DNA from: Paenibacillus sambharensis
GTDB taxonomy: Bacteria; Bacillota; Bacilli; Paenibacillales; Paenibacillaceae
NCBI RefSeq assembly: GCF_003233845.1
Contig: NZ_QKRB01000010.1
Coordinates: forward strand, 62,001 to 126,000
Direction: 5' to 3'
Length of the DNA stretch: 64,000 bases
A model generated the notes under the pieces. That model ran no database searches. It had not been told where the DNA came from and saw only the letters and a program-made list of their open reading frames with translations. A program made the translations under genes and the position numbers. This document shows positions 8,382 to 17,198 of this stretch, in pieces. The number at the start of each line of letters is the position of its first letter. Position 1 is the stretch's first letter.

Positions 8382-8612
8382 ATAGCTTTTGTTAACGCTG
8401 CCCTCATCGTTGGAATAGCGATGCTCTTCCTGGCATTCTTGCTGAACGGCGGGGCTGTCAGCGGAGACCGTATGCGGGCAAACCACTATAGCGAGCGTAT
8501 GAATGACCCGGAGGGTGAGAACCGGTCCGTTAGACACAAATGGACACTGATTCTTTTTGCAGCGGGAATACTTTGCGTTTCCCCGTCCATCATCATTTTT
8601 TTCTTCAAATGA
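8382..8612 (+). CDS. Small two-helix membrane protein (DUF5316-like), apparent ATA start
   Basis: About 76 residues with a hydrophobic helix at each end and a middle motif GGAVSGDRMRANHYSERM that resembles the SGDRxRAN(Y/H)xxE motif of DUF5316 proteins. The first ATG (8421) would cut the first helix in half. The frame stays open back to a TAA at 8376, and the only candidate with a ribosome site is ATA at 8382, preceded by AAGGATGTG at a spacing of 7. Either translation starts at ATA or the original ATG has mutated. A terminator follows directly. Function unknown. Confidence 0.5.
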   Translation: MAFVNAALIVGIAMLFLAFLLNGGAVSGDRMRANHYSERMNDPEGENRSVRHKWTLILFAAGILCVSPSIIIFFFK

Positions 8613-8621
8613 AGAAGATAG

Positions 8622-8653
8622 AAGGTCTCCTGAGAGGGGCCTTTTATTTTTTT
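8622..8653 (+). terminator. Rho-independent terminator
   Basis: AAGGTCTC / GAGGGGCCTT-type hairpin with wobble pairs followed by TTATTTTTTT, 10 nt after the small membrane protein gene. Confidence 0.75.
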
Positions 8654-8699
8654 ATGAAAAGGGGCTATGTTAAATTCTAATGTTGATTTATACGTTAAA

Positions 8700-8724
8700 A
8701 AACCGCCTTGGCGAAAGGCGGTTT
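8700..8724 (-). terminator. Terminator of the frameshifted lipoprotein gene
   Basis: AAACCGCCTT pairs with AAGGCGGTTT across a 5-nt loop. Read on the minus strand the stem is followed by a T-run (TTTTTTAACG), so it serves the lipoprotein gene that ends at 8757. Confidence 0.75.
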
Positions 8725-8756
8725 ATTGAGGTATCGTTCTAAGTCGAAATCTAAGA

Positions 8757-9130
8757 TTATTGCTCTGTCATATACTTTTCAATATCTCTTGAAACTAAAT
8801 AATATTGCCCATCATTCCCATAATACAAGTAGCCATCTCCAATGTAGAAAAAGTCTGCACTAGGAAAATGAAACATAACTGTTTCTTTTGCGACCTCAGG
8901 GTTTATACCCTTGGCTTTTTCAGGAGGGCTATTACTTTGCTTTTATTCATAACATCAACCAAACTTGATATTTTATCTGCATCGGTTATTTTCTTCTCAA
9001 ACCTTTCTCCCTTCACTAACACCTCATTACTATTTTCCAAATTTTCTCCAAATGGACTATAACTATTACAACCTACAAGAGCAAACATAAAGGTCATTAT
9101 CATTAAAACAAAATACATACCTAGCTTCAT
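8757..9130 (-). pseudogene. Lipoprotein gene broken by a 1-nt frameshift
   Basis: The first 75 codons (9130 to 8906) encode a signal peptide with lipobox ALVGC and a lysine-rich domain. The frame then stops, but shifting by one base at the five-T run at 8916-8920 restores a continuous C-terminal half reading NPEVAKETVMFHFPS and GDGYLYYGNDGQYYLVSRD to a stop at 8757. Together they make a plausible roughly 123-residue lipoprotein. The ribosome site AGGAGG precedes the ATG. A single missing A in the coding-strand run explains it; sequencing error is possible because the lesion is in a homopolymer. The gene is more AT-rich than its neighbours. Function not recognised. Confidence 0.7.
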
Positions 9131-9707
9131 TACAAACCTCCTTATTTACAGTTAATATCCCAATTGAGACGTGAAAAGATACCGATAAGTTCCGTTGTTT
9201 CGCCCGTTAACAAGGATAAGCAGAAGGCCTAAGTTTGGTATTCGTTTCGGTTACAGTAAACTGGCAAGATCTGACCAATATACTCTTCTTATTCGATGAG
9301 GTATTCTCATATTCCTTGCTGTCTATATAACTGAACAAAGCTAAATAATGTTGCAAACATTTGGTTGTAACTTCATTAAAGCGGTCCATCCTTTCAAGTG
9401 GCTGTGGTAGCTATTTACGTTTAGAAAAGGGCTCTATAACCTAAAATACAAGTTTTCCCGGTGTGGTGGAATGCCTATATTGACGCTCGCTTGCTTAGAT
9501 GTCGGCTGTTTGTGGTAGTAAGTTGTGTATATTGCCAGCAGTTGGATATTCCCGGCTCATCTCTTGAAAGTGAACATGTGCTAGGACTGACCCATATTAT
9601 GTAGAGGGATGGGCGATCAGATTTCATCTGGAATCTAGAGGATTAGGGAAAGCAGCGGCCGTAAGGCCCAGCAACAAAATCTGAACAGAAATAAGGTGGT
9701 TAGAAAT
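9131..9707. other. Long intergenic stretch before the first BCCT gene
   Basis: No convincing gene is seen. An open minus-strand frame at 9207-9389 has no ribosome site or recognisable motif. The last 90 nt (9617-9684) can fold into a stem enclosing a GGCC-GTAA-GGCC hairpin and are listed separately. The rest holds nothing that can be supported. Confidence 0.6.
9617..9684 (+). promoter_or_regulatory. Possible structured 5' leader of the BCCT transporter gene
   Basis: TCAGATTT (9617-9624) pairs perfectly with AAATCTGA (9677-9684). The enclosed 52 nt contain a GGCC-GTAA-GGCC hairpin (9657-9668) with a GNRA-type loop, followed by CAGCAACA. The ribosome site AAGGTGG starts 9 nt after the closing stem. 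The layout resembles a small riboswitch or protein-binding leader, but it does not match the consensus of any riboswitch class recognised here, including the c-di-AMP ydaO type expected for osmolyte genes. Confidence 0.35.
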
Positions 9708-11273
9708 ATGAATCACAAGGTTTGGAAGAACCCTGTCTTTTCCGTATCAGCAGCCATTATCGTGTTATTCGTATTAATCGGTGCCCTCATGCCGGAAGCA
9801 TTCGGTGAGACGGCGAGCCGGTTATTTCTTCTTACGACCAGCAAGTTTGGCTGGTTCTACCTGCTTGCGGTGTTTGTCATCACGATTTTCCTGATCGGTC
9901 TGGCTATAAGCAAGTATGGCGGGATCCGCCTTGGCGGGCAGGATGAACGGCCGCAGTTTCCGTTCTTTACGTGGGTTGGCATGCTCTTCTCGGCGGGCTT
10001 TGGTGCCGGTCTTGTCTTCTGGGGGGTAGCGGAACCTATGAGCCACTTCTTTACAGCGCCGTTCGCTCAGATTGAAGGCCAGACACAGGAGGCGGCGCGA
10101 GTGGCAATGGGCTATGCATTCTTCCATTGGGGCGTGAGCCAGTGGTCCGTATTCGCGATCGTAGGCCTTGTCATCGGTCTGTTGTGGTTTAGAAGGCAGC
10201 AGAAGGGACTGATCTCTACGGCTCTGGAGCCGGTTGTCGGCCGAAAGCCTGTTGTCCGTCACACGGTCGATTCGCTGGCTGTCATCGCGACGGTGATGGG
10301 AATTGCAACGTCGGTAGGGCTTGGGGTGCTGCAGATGAACAGCGGCCTTGGCGCAGTATTCGGTACCGGCAGCTCGGTTGGCATTCAGCTTGTCATTATT
10401 GCAGTTATCTTCGTTGCCTACATGATCTCCTCCTCCACAGGTTTGGAGAAGGGCATCCGCTATCTCAGCAACCTGAACCTCGGACTGGCGCTTGGCCTGC
10501 TGCTCTTCGTGTTCATTACGGGGCCGTCGGTCTTCATCATGGAAACCTTGACGCTCGCTGTAGGTGATTATTTCGCCAACTTTATTCAATACAGTCTGCG
10601 CTTGCAGCCTTATACGGGAGGAACCTGGGTTCGGGACTGGACGATCTTCTACTGGGCCTGGGCAATCGCCTGGTCGCCTTTCGTAGGGGCCTTCATTGCG
10701 CGGGTATCCAAGGGACGGACGATCCGGGAATTCATACTCGGGGTTATGATAATCCCGCCGGCGATTGCCTGTGTGTGGATCGCGACCTTCGGGGGCACGG
10801 CATTATGGAATGACCTAAACCAAGGGACAGATATTGCGGGAGCGGTTCATAACGATCTGGCGACCGCGTTGTTCCAGCTGTATGAATTCCTGCCGCTTAC
10901 CAATATTCTGTCGATTATGTCCATTCTGCTGATCTTCACCTTCCTGGTCACTTCAGCGGACTCGGCAACCTATATTCTTGCCAGTATGACGACGTACGGA
11001 AGCCTGAATCCGGGGCAGTATGCAAAGGTCGTCTGGGGCGTACTGATGTCAGCGATAGCCGCTGTTCTGCTGTATGCAGGGGGCCTGGAAGCCTTGCAGA
11101 CCGCCTCGCTGATTGCGGCCCTGCCGTTCACCGTTCTGCTGCTGTTACTGGTGGTCGCAACCGTGAAATATTTAAGCAAGGAACCGCTGCCGCTGCGTAA
11201 GGTAGACGCGAAGTATATTCATGAACAGGAGAAGGCTGCGAATGCGGCGGAGAAGAAGGCTCGGATCCGGTAG
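9708..11273 (+). CDS. BCCT-family osmolyte (glycine betaine/choline) transporter, copy 1
   Basis: A 521-residue sodium-coupled transporter with 12 predicted membrane helices. Helix 8 carries the BCCT signature DWTIFYWAWAIAWSPF, and the glycine-rich GMLFSAGFGAGLVFWGVAEP motif lies near residue 90-110. Start at ATG 9708, with AAGGTGG at 8 nt spacing; an in-frame GTG at 9696 overlaps that site. In Bacillus such proteins (OpuD type) import glycine betaine for osmoprotection. A second BCCT gene of nearly the same length lies 3.6 kb downstream and aligns with this one from end to end. The C-terminus ends in a short basic tail. Substrate choice between betaine, choline and carnitine is not certain. 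Confidence 0.9.
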   Translation: MNHKVWKNPVFSVSAAIIVLFVLIGALMPEAFGETASRLFLLTTSKFGWFYLLAVFVITIFLIGLAISKYGGIRLGGQDERPQFPFFTWVGMLFSAGFGAGLVFWGVAEPMSHFFTAPFAQIEGQTQEAARVAMGYAFFHWGVSQWSVFAIVGLVIGLLWFRRQQKGLISTALEPVVGRKPVVRHTVDSLAVIATVMGIATSVGLGVLQMNSGLGAVFGTGSSVGIQLVIIAVIFVAYMISSSTGLEKGIRYLSNLNLGLALGLLLFVFITGPSVFIMETLTLAVGDYFANFIQYSLRLQPYTGGTWVRDWTIFYWAWAIAWSPFVGAFIARVSKGRTIREFILGVMIIPPAIACVWIATFGGTALWNDLNQGTDIAGAVHNDLATALFQLYEFLPLTNILSIMSILLIFTFLVTSADSATYILASMTTYGSLNPGQYAKVVWGVLMSAIAAVLLYAGGLEALQTASLIAALPFTVLLLLLVVATVKYLSKEPLPLRKVDAKYIHEQEKAANAAEKKARIR

Positions 11274-11300
11274 CCCAAGCGGTTTAATAATTGAAATAAT

Positions 11301-11340
11301 TGCAGAAGGAGGCACCTTGTCGAAGGTGCCTCCTTCTGCA
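11301..11340 (+). terminator. 18-bp perfect stem-loop after BCCT copy 1
   Basis: TGCAGAAGGAGGCACCTT pairs without mismatch across the 4-nt loop GTCG, 27 nt after the stop codon. There is no T-tract after it, so it may stabilise the 3' end as well as terminate. Confidence 0.75.
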
Positions 11341-11445
11341 TGTCAGTTCATTCCCAACCTACCAACTGTGTTCTGTTCTATGATACAATTACACCAAATT
11401 TATAATAAATTACATTTATGGAACAGAATATTTGATATGGGGGGC

Positions 11446-12222
11446 ATGAACAGCTTGAGTACAACAGAGGAGAAGGTATTATCCATTACGAATCTTAGCA
11501 AAAGGTATGAAGAAGCCGGACACAAGGTACATGCACTGAAGCACACATCTTTGCATCTGAAGCAGGGTGAGTTTCTGGCCATTATGGGCACAAGCGGCTC
11601 GGGCAAGAGCACCTTCCTGAACCTGGTCGGTGCGCTGGATAGTCCCAATGAAGGGACCATTGCGCTTAATGGCAGGGTTCATCCTGACATGTTCAAGGAA
11701 CCGTATGCGACGCAATACCGCAGCGAGAACATCGGATTCATTTTCCAGTCTTACAATCTGCTAAAGGATCTCTCTGTGGAGGAAAATATCGCGCTGCCCC
11801 TCATCTTAAAAAATATTCCGGTGAAAGAGATGAAAGCAAGAGTTGCGGAGATGGTCGGGCTTGTAGGGCTCTCCGATTGGCGAAAGCACAGGCCGGTTCA
11901 GCTGTCAGGAGGCCAGCAGCAGCGGGTCGCGATAGCCAGAGCACTGATTACAAAGCCGCCGATCATTCTGGCGGACGAGCCGACGGGGAACCTGGACTTC
12001 AACACCACAACGGAAGTGCTGCGTGTGCTGGGACAGATGAAGGAGCAGCTCGGTCAGAGCATTATTCTGGTCACGCATGACCCGTATGTTGCCACCTTCG
12101 CCGACCGAGTTCTGTTCTTTCATGACGGACAGATAGCAGCAGAGTACATATGCCGAAAGGATGAGCAGGACATGGACCGGATTCTCTCCCGGTTTCGGGC
12201 AATCATGGGGAGAGCGCAATGA
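11446..12222 (+). CDS. ABC transporter ATP-binding protein (MacB/LolD type)
   Basis: About 258 residues. Walker A is GTSGSGKST, the Q-loop region [11 protein letters not shown], the signature [15 protein letters not shown], Walker [13 protein letters not shown], and the H-loop LVTHDP: all motifs of the FtsE/LolD/MacB class that powers FtsX-type permeases. The next gene encodes that permease and overlaps by 4 nt (ATGA). The start is uncertain: ATG 11446, ATG 11437 and TTG 11455 are all in frame, and the G-run before them is the only ribosome-like site. The similarity begins within the first 20 codons. These systems export lipids, peptides or antibiotics or transmit mechanical force; no substrate is indicated. 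Confidence 0.88.
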   Translation: MNSLSTTEEKVLSITNLSKRYEEAGHKVHALKHTSLHLKQGEFLAIMGTSGSGKSTFLNLVGALDSPNEGTIALNGRVHPDMFKEPYATQYRSENIGFIFQSYNLLKDLSVEENIALPLILKNIPVKEMKARVAEMVGLVGLSDWRKHRPVQLSGGQQQRVAIARALITKPPIILADEPTGNLDFNTTTEVLRVLGQMKEQLGQSIILVTHDPYVATFADRVLFFHDGQIAAEYICRKDEQDMDRILSRFRAIMGRAQ

Positions 12223-14708
12223 TACGTTCACTAACCGGTCTGGCTCTCCGTTTCTTTGGTGCCAACAAGTTTCTGACCATCTCCACCCTCGTTAGTATCG
12301 GGCTGTCTGTCTTTCTGGTTATTACCATGACGGTATTCTCGGCTAATGCCAGGCTGTCGATCGAGCAGGACAGCCGGCAGCTGTTCGGCGAAATGGATAT
12401 TTCGGCAGGCTATAAGCCGGACAGCACCAAGGTCATTGATGCCGGGATGCTCCGGCAGATGACATCAGACCCGGCCATCGGGCAGCATTCAGCGGTAATC
12501 ATCGACCGATTCTCCATCGACACACTGGGAAGAGGGATGTATACCGTCGGGGTGGGCAATGACGAGCTGGCCAAGAGCGTGTATCATTTCACCGCCGATC
12601 TTGGTCCGTCTGATGTGATCTTGAATGCTGCACTTGCCGATGCTTTAGAGCTTAAGGCAGGCGACCAGGTATCCATTCATGACCGGTCCTTCCGGCTGGC
12701 AGAGACGGTGGAGGAGTGGCGCCCCGCTACGCTGGACATGATCATTCTGCCGCGTGAAACGGTGAGAGAGATGTCCAATCCGGTTACGAAAGCAGGCCGG
12801 GAAGCTACCTATGTCTTGATTAAAGCCGCTCAGCATGCCGATATAGAAGCGCTCGCCCGTTCTCTGCATCAGCTGGACTCCGAGCTCCGGATTGATCTGG
12901 CGAATGAGAATGAATTTTTGACAGCGAATTTGAACTCCCTGCGTGTCTTCATGATCGTCTTATCCGTACTGGTGCTGATCATATCCTCATTATTCATTCT
13001 GTCAAATTCAGAAACCTTCGCTTACAAATATCGCAACCAGATGGCCATCATGCGGGCGATCGGGGCATCAAGAGGCCAGCTGTTCAGGGTGGCTCTGCTG
13101 CAAAACACAATGCTGAATGCAGCCGGCATGCTGCTCGGTCTTATGCTTGCCTGGATCGGCAGCCGAATCACCCAGACCTGGCTTGCCGGACTGTTTTCCC
13201 AGGAAATGGACACAACCAGCTTCAGCCTGGCAGAAGCCCTGCCGGCCATGCTCCTCAGCGGACTGCTGATCCAGGTCTTTATGTTCATACCATCTTATAA
13301 GAACGCCAACGTGCTGCCGATGAAGATTGTGGAGAACAATGAGAATAATGATTTTGTCTATAAACGAGCCGGGAAGCTGCTGGGGTTCATCCTGCTCGGG
13401 ACAGGGTTATTCTCCTTGGTAACGGGGCTTACCGCAGATCCTGGAGATGGCTCAAGCGCACTCTATATTCTGCTGGCCGCTGTGCTCATTATTCTGGCTG
13501 CATACAGGCTGTTCTCGCTCTATGTGCCAGTCGTGCTAAGGTCGCTTGGGCCTCTGCTGAAGGTAGGAGCGGGCAATTTATCCTTTGTGGCGGTTCGCAA
13601 CATGATCCCGCAAGTCCGGCGAAATACATTTGTCATCTTGACCATCAGTACATTGATGATTATTACGGTATTCGGTACGACCCTGTTTGAGACGATCAAA
13701 GTCAATGATGCCAAGTGGCTGAAGCAGCAGCACCCGACTAACATCGTCATTAAGAATCGAGGCGGCGTGGAGCTGGGTCTTGGTCCTAAAGAGCTGAGTA
13801 GGGATGTTCAGGAGGCAGCAGGGGTGGAAATCGTCAGTGCTATTAGTGAACCCGCTGGATTTACTCCCGAAGGGTCAGAAACGGATTTTTATTACAGCTA
13901 CGCTTTTGCCAATCTAGAGGGATTGGAACGGCAGGGACTGCTGAAGCTGGCGGAGGACACCGATAACAAGGGCAGGGTTGTCATTACCCGGAAGCTTGCT
14001 GAGGCTCATCAGCTTGGGATTGGCGATCAGGTCAGACTCGATGTTTCTGGCTACAGAAAACGGACGACAGGAGAGCCGCTAGTTGTAGCCGGCATTGCCG
14101 AGGAGCTTCCCGGCAGTCATTACGATGCTTATCTGGACTGGTCAATGACCTCATATGCCAGAGCAGAAATGGTGCTGAGCAAGCTGCTCGTACACGCCGG
14201 ACAGGAAGAGCAGGCCATGCGTCAGCTTGAGGAGCTTAAGGCTAAATATCCTGCCCAGCTTTCAATCAGCAGCTATAAGCAGGCAGTGGCTAAATCAAAT
14301 GAGATGTTTCTTCAGCGCTGGTCCATTTTCATAGCGGTGCTGGTGACCATTCTAATCACGGTCATGATCGGTATCTGTAATACGATGATCAACCATATTC
14401 AGACAAAACGGAGAGAGTATGCCATTCTCCGGACTTTGTCGGTTACTTCCCGGGGGCTGCGACGTGTCGTCCTGACGCAGGTGCTGCTGTACGTGTCCAT
14501 CGGTCTCGCATTAGGCATTGTGCTGGGTGTCCTGACCTCGTATATTCTGGGCTTCATTGACCCGAGTGGAGGCTTAATATTCAATTTCCGTCTGGCAGGG
14601 ATGATGTCGCTGGCTACGATTGGCATTGCCTGTGCAGTCTTCATTCCATACGCCGGTATGCTTAGCCGGAGGAAGCTGGTCGCCGAGCTGAGCCGCGATA
14701 ACAAGTAA
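12219..14708 (+). CDS. FtsX-type ABC permease, 829 residues
   Basis: The membrane partner of the preceding ATPase, with translational coupling by a 4-nt overlap. It shows the duplicated FtsX/MacB layout: an N-terminal helix (residues 15-40), a large extracytoplasmic domain (about 40-235), three helices (240-370), two central helices (about 385-435), another helix and extracytoplasmic domain (460-690), and three final helices (695-815). The cytoplasmic loops MRAIGASRGQLFRVALLQN and ILRTLSVTSRGLRRVVLTQ are the conserved ATPase-contact segments. A 17-bp stem-loop ends the operon. It lies between two BCCT genes but nothing ties it to osmolytes. Confidence 0.88.
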   Translation: MIRSLTGLALRFFGANKFLTISTLVSIGLSVFLVITMTVFSANARLSIEQDSRQLFGEMDISAGYKPDSTKVIDAGMLRQMTSDPAIGQHSAVIIDRFSIDTLGRGMYTVGVGNDELAKSVYHFTADLGPSDVILNAALADALELKAGDQVSIHDRSFRLAETVEEWRPATLDMIILPRETVREMSNPVTKAGREATYVLIKAAQHADIEALARSLHQLDSELRIDLANENEFLTANLNSLRVFMIVLSVLVLIISSLFILSNSETFAYKYRNQMAIMRAIGASRGQLFRVALLQNTMLNAAGMLLGLMLAWIGSRITQTWLAGLFSQEMDTTSFSLAEALPAMLLSGLLIQVFMFIPSYKNANVLPMKIVENNENNDFVYKRAGKLLGFILLGTGLFSLVTGLTADPGDGSSALYILLAAVLIILAAYRLFSLYVPVVLRSLGPLLKVGAGNLSFVAVRNMIPQVRRNTFVILTISTLMIITVFGTTLFETIKVNDAKWLKQQHPTNIVIKNRGGVELGLGPKELSRDVQEAAGVEIVSAISEPAGFTPEGSETDFYYSYAFANLEGLERQGLLKLAEDTDNKGRVVITRKLAEAHQLGIGDQVRLDVSGYRKRTTGEPLVVAGIAEELPGSHYDAYLDWSMTSYARAEMVLSKLLVHAGQEEQAMRQLEELKAKYPAQLSISSYKQAVAKSNEMFLQRWSIFIAVLVTILITVMIGICNTMINHIQTKRREYAILRTLSVTSRGLRRVVLTQVLLYVSIGLALGIVLGVLTSYILGFIDPSGGLIFNFRLAGMMSLATIGIACAVFIPYAGMLSRRKLVAELSRDNK

Positions 14709-14709
14709 T

Positions 14710-14750
14710 CCACTAATGCAGCGGGCTGGTTAGGCCCGCTGCATTAGTGG
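14710..14750 (+). terminator. 17-bp perfect stem-loop after the FtsX-type permease
   Basis: CCACTAATGCAGCGGGC pairs perfectly across a 7-nt loop starting 2 nt after the stop codon. No T-run follows. Confidence 0.75.
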
Positions 14751-14875
14751 TATTAGAGGCTGTATGTAAATTTATCCGTTCGGCCAAGACATACAGCATA
14801 GGAGTTCATACAGCTTACAGGGGTGGTTCAGCAGAATCGTCTGGCCCTTTACGGTAGTATGGGGGGACCTGAATA

Positions 14876-16438
14876 ATGAAGAAACGGGTATTCAAGAACC
14901 CGGTTTTCCTGGTATCGGCCTCGATTACAATCGTACTGGTAATACTGGGAGCCGTCATGCCAAGACAGTTTGAGGATACGGCTAATAAGCTGTTTCATTT
15001 TACAACGGAGAAGTTCGGATGGTTTTACATGCTTGTGGTAGGCATCATTATTCTGCTATTGATCGGGCTAGCAATCAGCAAGTACGGCGGAATCCGGCTG
15101 GGCGGCGAAGACCAGAAACCGGAATTCCCTTTTTTAACATGGATAGGCATGCTTTTCTCGGCAGGCTTTGGTGTGGGCCTTGTATTCTGGGGAGTAGCGG
15201 AGCCAATGAGCCACTTTGCCAAGACGCCCTTCGCGGATGTAGAAGCGAATACAGAGGAGGCGGCGAGGATTGCGTTGGGGTACGCCTTCTTCCATTGGGG
15301 CATCAGCCAGTGGGCGGTCTTTGCCCTTGTAGGCCTTATCATTGCGCTGCTGTGGTTCCGCAAGCAGAAGGATGGACTGGTCTCTACTGCACTTGAGCCG
15401 GTAACCGGGAGTAAGCCGGTGATCAAGCACTCCATAGACTCCTTCGCCGTGATCGCAACAGTAATGGGTGTTGCCACTTCTGTTGGCCTCGGTGTACTTC
15501 AAATGAACAGCGGCCTCAATACGGTGTTTGGCCTTGGTGAGCAGTTCTATGTGCAGGTTGGTATCATTCTGGCCGTCTTTGCCGCGTATACGGTATCCTC
15601 GACAACCGGGCTAAACAAGGGAATCCGGTATTTAAGCAATGTTAACCTTGGTCTTGCGCTCGGGTTGATGCTGTTCGTGTTCTTCGCGGGGCCTACCGTC
15701 TTCATCCTGAAATCCTTCACTTTGGCGCTCGGCGATTATATCACGAACTTTGTTTATTACAGTACGCGGATACAGCCTTATGGCAGCGGCAGCTGGCTGC
15801 GTGAATGGACCCTCTTCTACTGGGCATGGGCCATCGCCTGGTCGCCTTACGTTGGTGCCTTCATCGCACGGGTTTCCAAGGGGCGCACCGTCCGCGAATT
15901 CATCATTGGTGTCATGTTCATCCCCCCGGCTATAGCCTGTGTCTGGATTTCCGTGCTGGGCGGGACTGCATTATGGCAGGATCTGTACCAGAACACGGAT
16001 ATTGCTTCCGTTGTCGATCAGGATAATGCGGATGCGCTCTTTCAGTTGTTTGAACAGCTGCCGCTAACGAATATCCTGTCGGTGCTGGCGATCCTGCTGA
16101 TCTTCGTCTTCCTTGTGACTTCGGCAGATTCGGCGACATTCATCCTGGGAAGTATGACAACTTACGGCAGCCTGCATCCGAAGAAGCGCGTAAAGATTAC
16201 ATGGGGTGTACTCGTAGCCGCTATAGCAGGCGTTCTTCTGAATGCAGGCGGGCTCAGGGCCCTGCAGACGGCTTCGCTGGTCGCGGCACTGCCGTTTACG
16301 GTGCTGCTCCTGCTACTCGGTTTCGGTATGGTGAAGCTCATCCGCAAGGAGCCCCTGCCTATTCATAAGGCGGACATCGAGCGGTTCCGGCGGCTTCGGG
16401 AAAAGTCGGACCGTTCTGCTCCCCATGAGCAGAAATAA
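14876..16438 (+). CDS. BCCT-family osmolyte transporter, copy 2
   Basis: A 520-residue paralogue of the transporter at 9708, matching it along the whole length with the same signature (EWTLFYWAWAIAWSPY) and the same GMLFSAGFGVGLVFWGVAEP motif. Twelve membrane helices are expected. The ribosome site GGGGGGA lies 8 nt before the ATG. It has its own upstream region of about 120 nt without the folded leader seen before copy 1, so the two copies may be controlled differently. Differences cluster in the loop after helix 9 and in the C-terminal tail, which senses osmolality in this family. Substrate not fixed. Confidence 0.9.
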   Translation: MKKRVFKNPVFLVSASITIVLVILGAVMPRQFEDTANKLFHFTTEKFGWFYMLVVGIIILLLIGLAISKYGGIRLGGEDQKPEFPFLTWIGMLFSAGFGVGLVFWGVAEPMSHFAKTPFADVEANTEEAARIALGYAFFHWGISQWAVFALVGLIIALLWFRKQKDGLVSTALEPVTGSKPVIKHSIDSFAVIATVMGVATSVGLGVLQMNSGLNTVFGLGEQFYVQVGIILAVFAAYTVSSTTGLNKGIRYLSNVNLGLALGLMLFVFFAGPTVFILKSFTLALGDYITNFVYYSTRIQPYGSGSWLREWTLFYWAWAIAWSPYVGAFIARVSKGRTVREFIIGVMFIPPAIACVWISVLGGTALWQDLYQNTDIASVVDQDNADALFQLFEQLPLTNILSVLAILLIFVFLVTSADSATFILGSMTTYGSLHPKKRVKITWGVLVAAIAGVLLNAGGLRALQTASLVAALPFTVLLLLLGFGMVKLIRKEPLPIHKADIERFRRLREKSDRSAPHEQK

Positions 16439-16439
16439 G

Positions 16440-16483
16440 CAGGCTGCCGTTCAGGCGGTTAAACGCTGATCTGCGGCAGCCTG
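16440..16483. terminator. Stem-loop between convergent BCCT and reductase genes
   Basis: CAGGCTGCCG pairs with CGGCAGCCTG across 24 nt. It lies between the two convergent stop codons and could act for either strand; no long T-run on the plus side. Confidence 0.5.
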
Positions 16484-16490
16484 GCTGGCT

Positions 16491-17084
16491 TCATAAGCGA
16501 CGGGCCCCCAAGTCATGCACAGTCTGCAGCCATCTATCCCGCTGCTCTGCCGTAGATGGCTTAACCGGGCCGATATTCGTAATCTTAACGGGATTAACGC
16601 CGCTGAACTGCAGAATGCCCCGCTTCATAACTGTGTGCCCGGCTGAACGGTGCACCAGCTTGAAGTACCACGGCGGCGAATCCATCGTGACGACCATTCG
16701 GGCGGATTTGCCGGTCAGCAGCTTATCCCACAGCTGCGAGTTCGGCCTGGTCTGGAAGGCAAAGCCGGGAAGGAATACCCGGTCAATGAACCCTTTCAGA
16801 ATTCCGGGGACCGTGCCCCACCATAACGGATAGATGAATACCAGGTGATCCGCCCAGCGAATGATTTCCTGTGCGGCCAGCAGGTCAGGCTCCAGCTCGG
16901 TCCGCTGACGGTATCCATACTGCAGGTTGGGGTTGAACTGCAGGGACCCCAGAGAAATTTCTCTTACAGAAGCGCCGCTGCCTGCGGCCCCTTTTACATA
17001 AGACGCTGTTAACGCTGTACAATAGCTTTCCGCATCGGGATGCCCGTTGATGACGGCTATATTGTTTCGCCTCTGTGTGCTCAT
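16491..17084 (-). CDS. NAD(P)H:quinone oxidoreductase / flavodoxin-fold reductase
   Basis: A 197-residue flavodoxin-like FMN or FAD enzyme of the NQO1/KefF/MdaB group. Key segments are INGHPDAESYCTAL near the N-terminus (phosphate-binding loop), HLVFIYPLWWGTVPGILKGFIDRVF near the middle (flavin contact and dimer region), and a MVVTMDSPPWYFK loop. The family carries out two-electron reduction of quinones or electrophiles. Start at 17084 has AAGGAG upstream; the open frame continues further but without support. The divergent AraC-type regulator 114 nt away is a likely controller. Confidence 0.85.
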   Translation of the reverse strand: MSTQRRNNIAVINGHPDAESYCTALTASYVKGAAGSGASVREISLGSLQFNPNLQYGYRQRTELEPDLLAAQEIIRWADHLVFIYPLWWGTVPGILKGFIDRVFLPGFAFQTRPNSQLWDKLLTGKSARMVVTMDSPPWYFKLVHRSAGHTVMKRGILQFSGVNPVKITNIGPVKPSTAEQRDRWLQTVHDLGARRL

Positions 17085-17198
17085 ATTCCATCTCCTTGTC
17101 GCTGTGATAAGATAGACTAAGCGTACAATAACCGGGAGCGGAACGAATATGATGAATGGTGCACGATTACTGACCAAACATGCAGGCGGGGGGTATTT

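Noticed and set aside
9207-9389. 60-codon minus-strand frame before the BCCT gene
   Set aside because: No ribosome site, no hydrophobic or conserved segment, and it does not line up with a promoter.
9617-9684. SAM or c-di-AMP riboswitch
   Set aside because: Only short pieces such as CCCAGCAAC are shared with the SAM-I consensus; the core helices and ydaO-type conserved blocks are absent.
9822-10589. 255-codon minus-strand frame inside BCCT copy 1
   Set aside because: It mirrors the transporter on the other strand, is rich in charged residues without pattern, and has no start signal.
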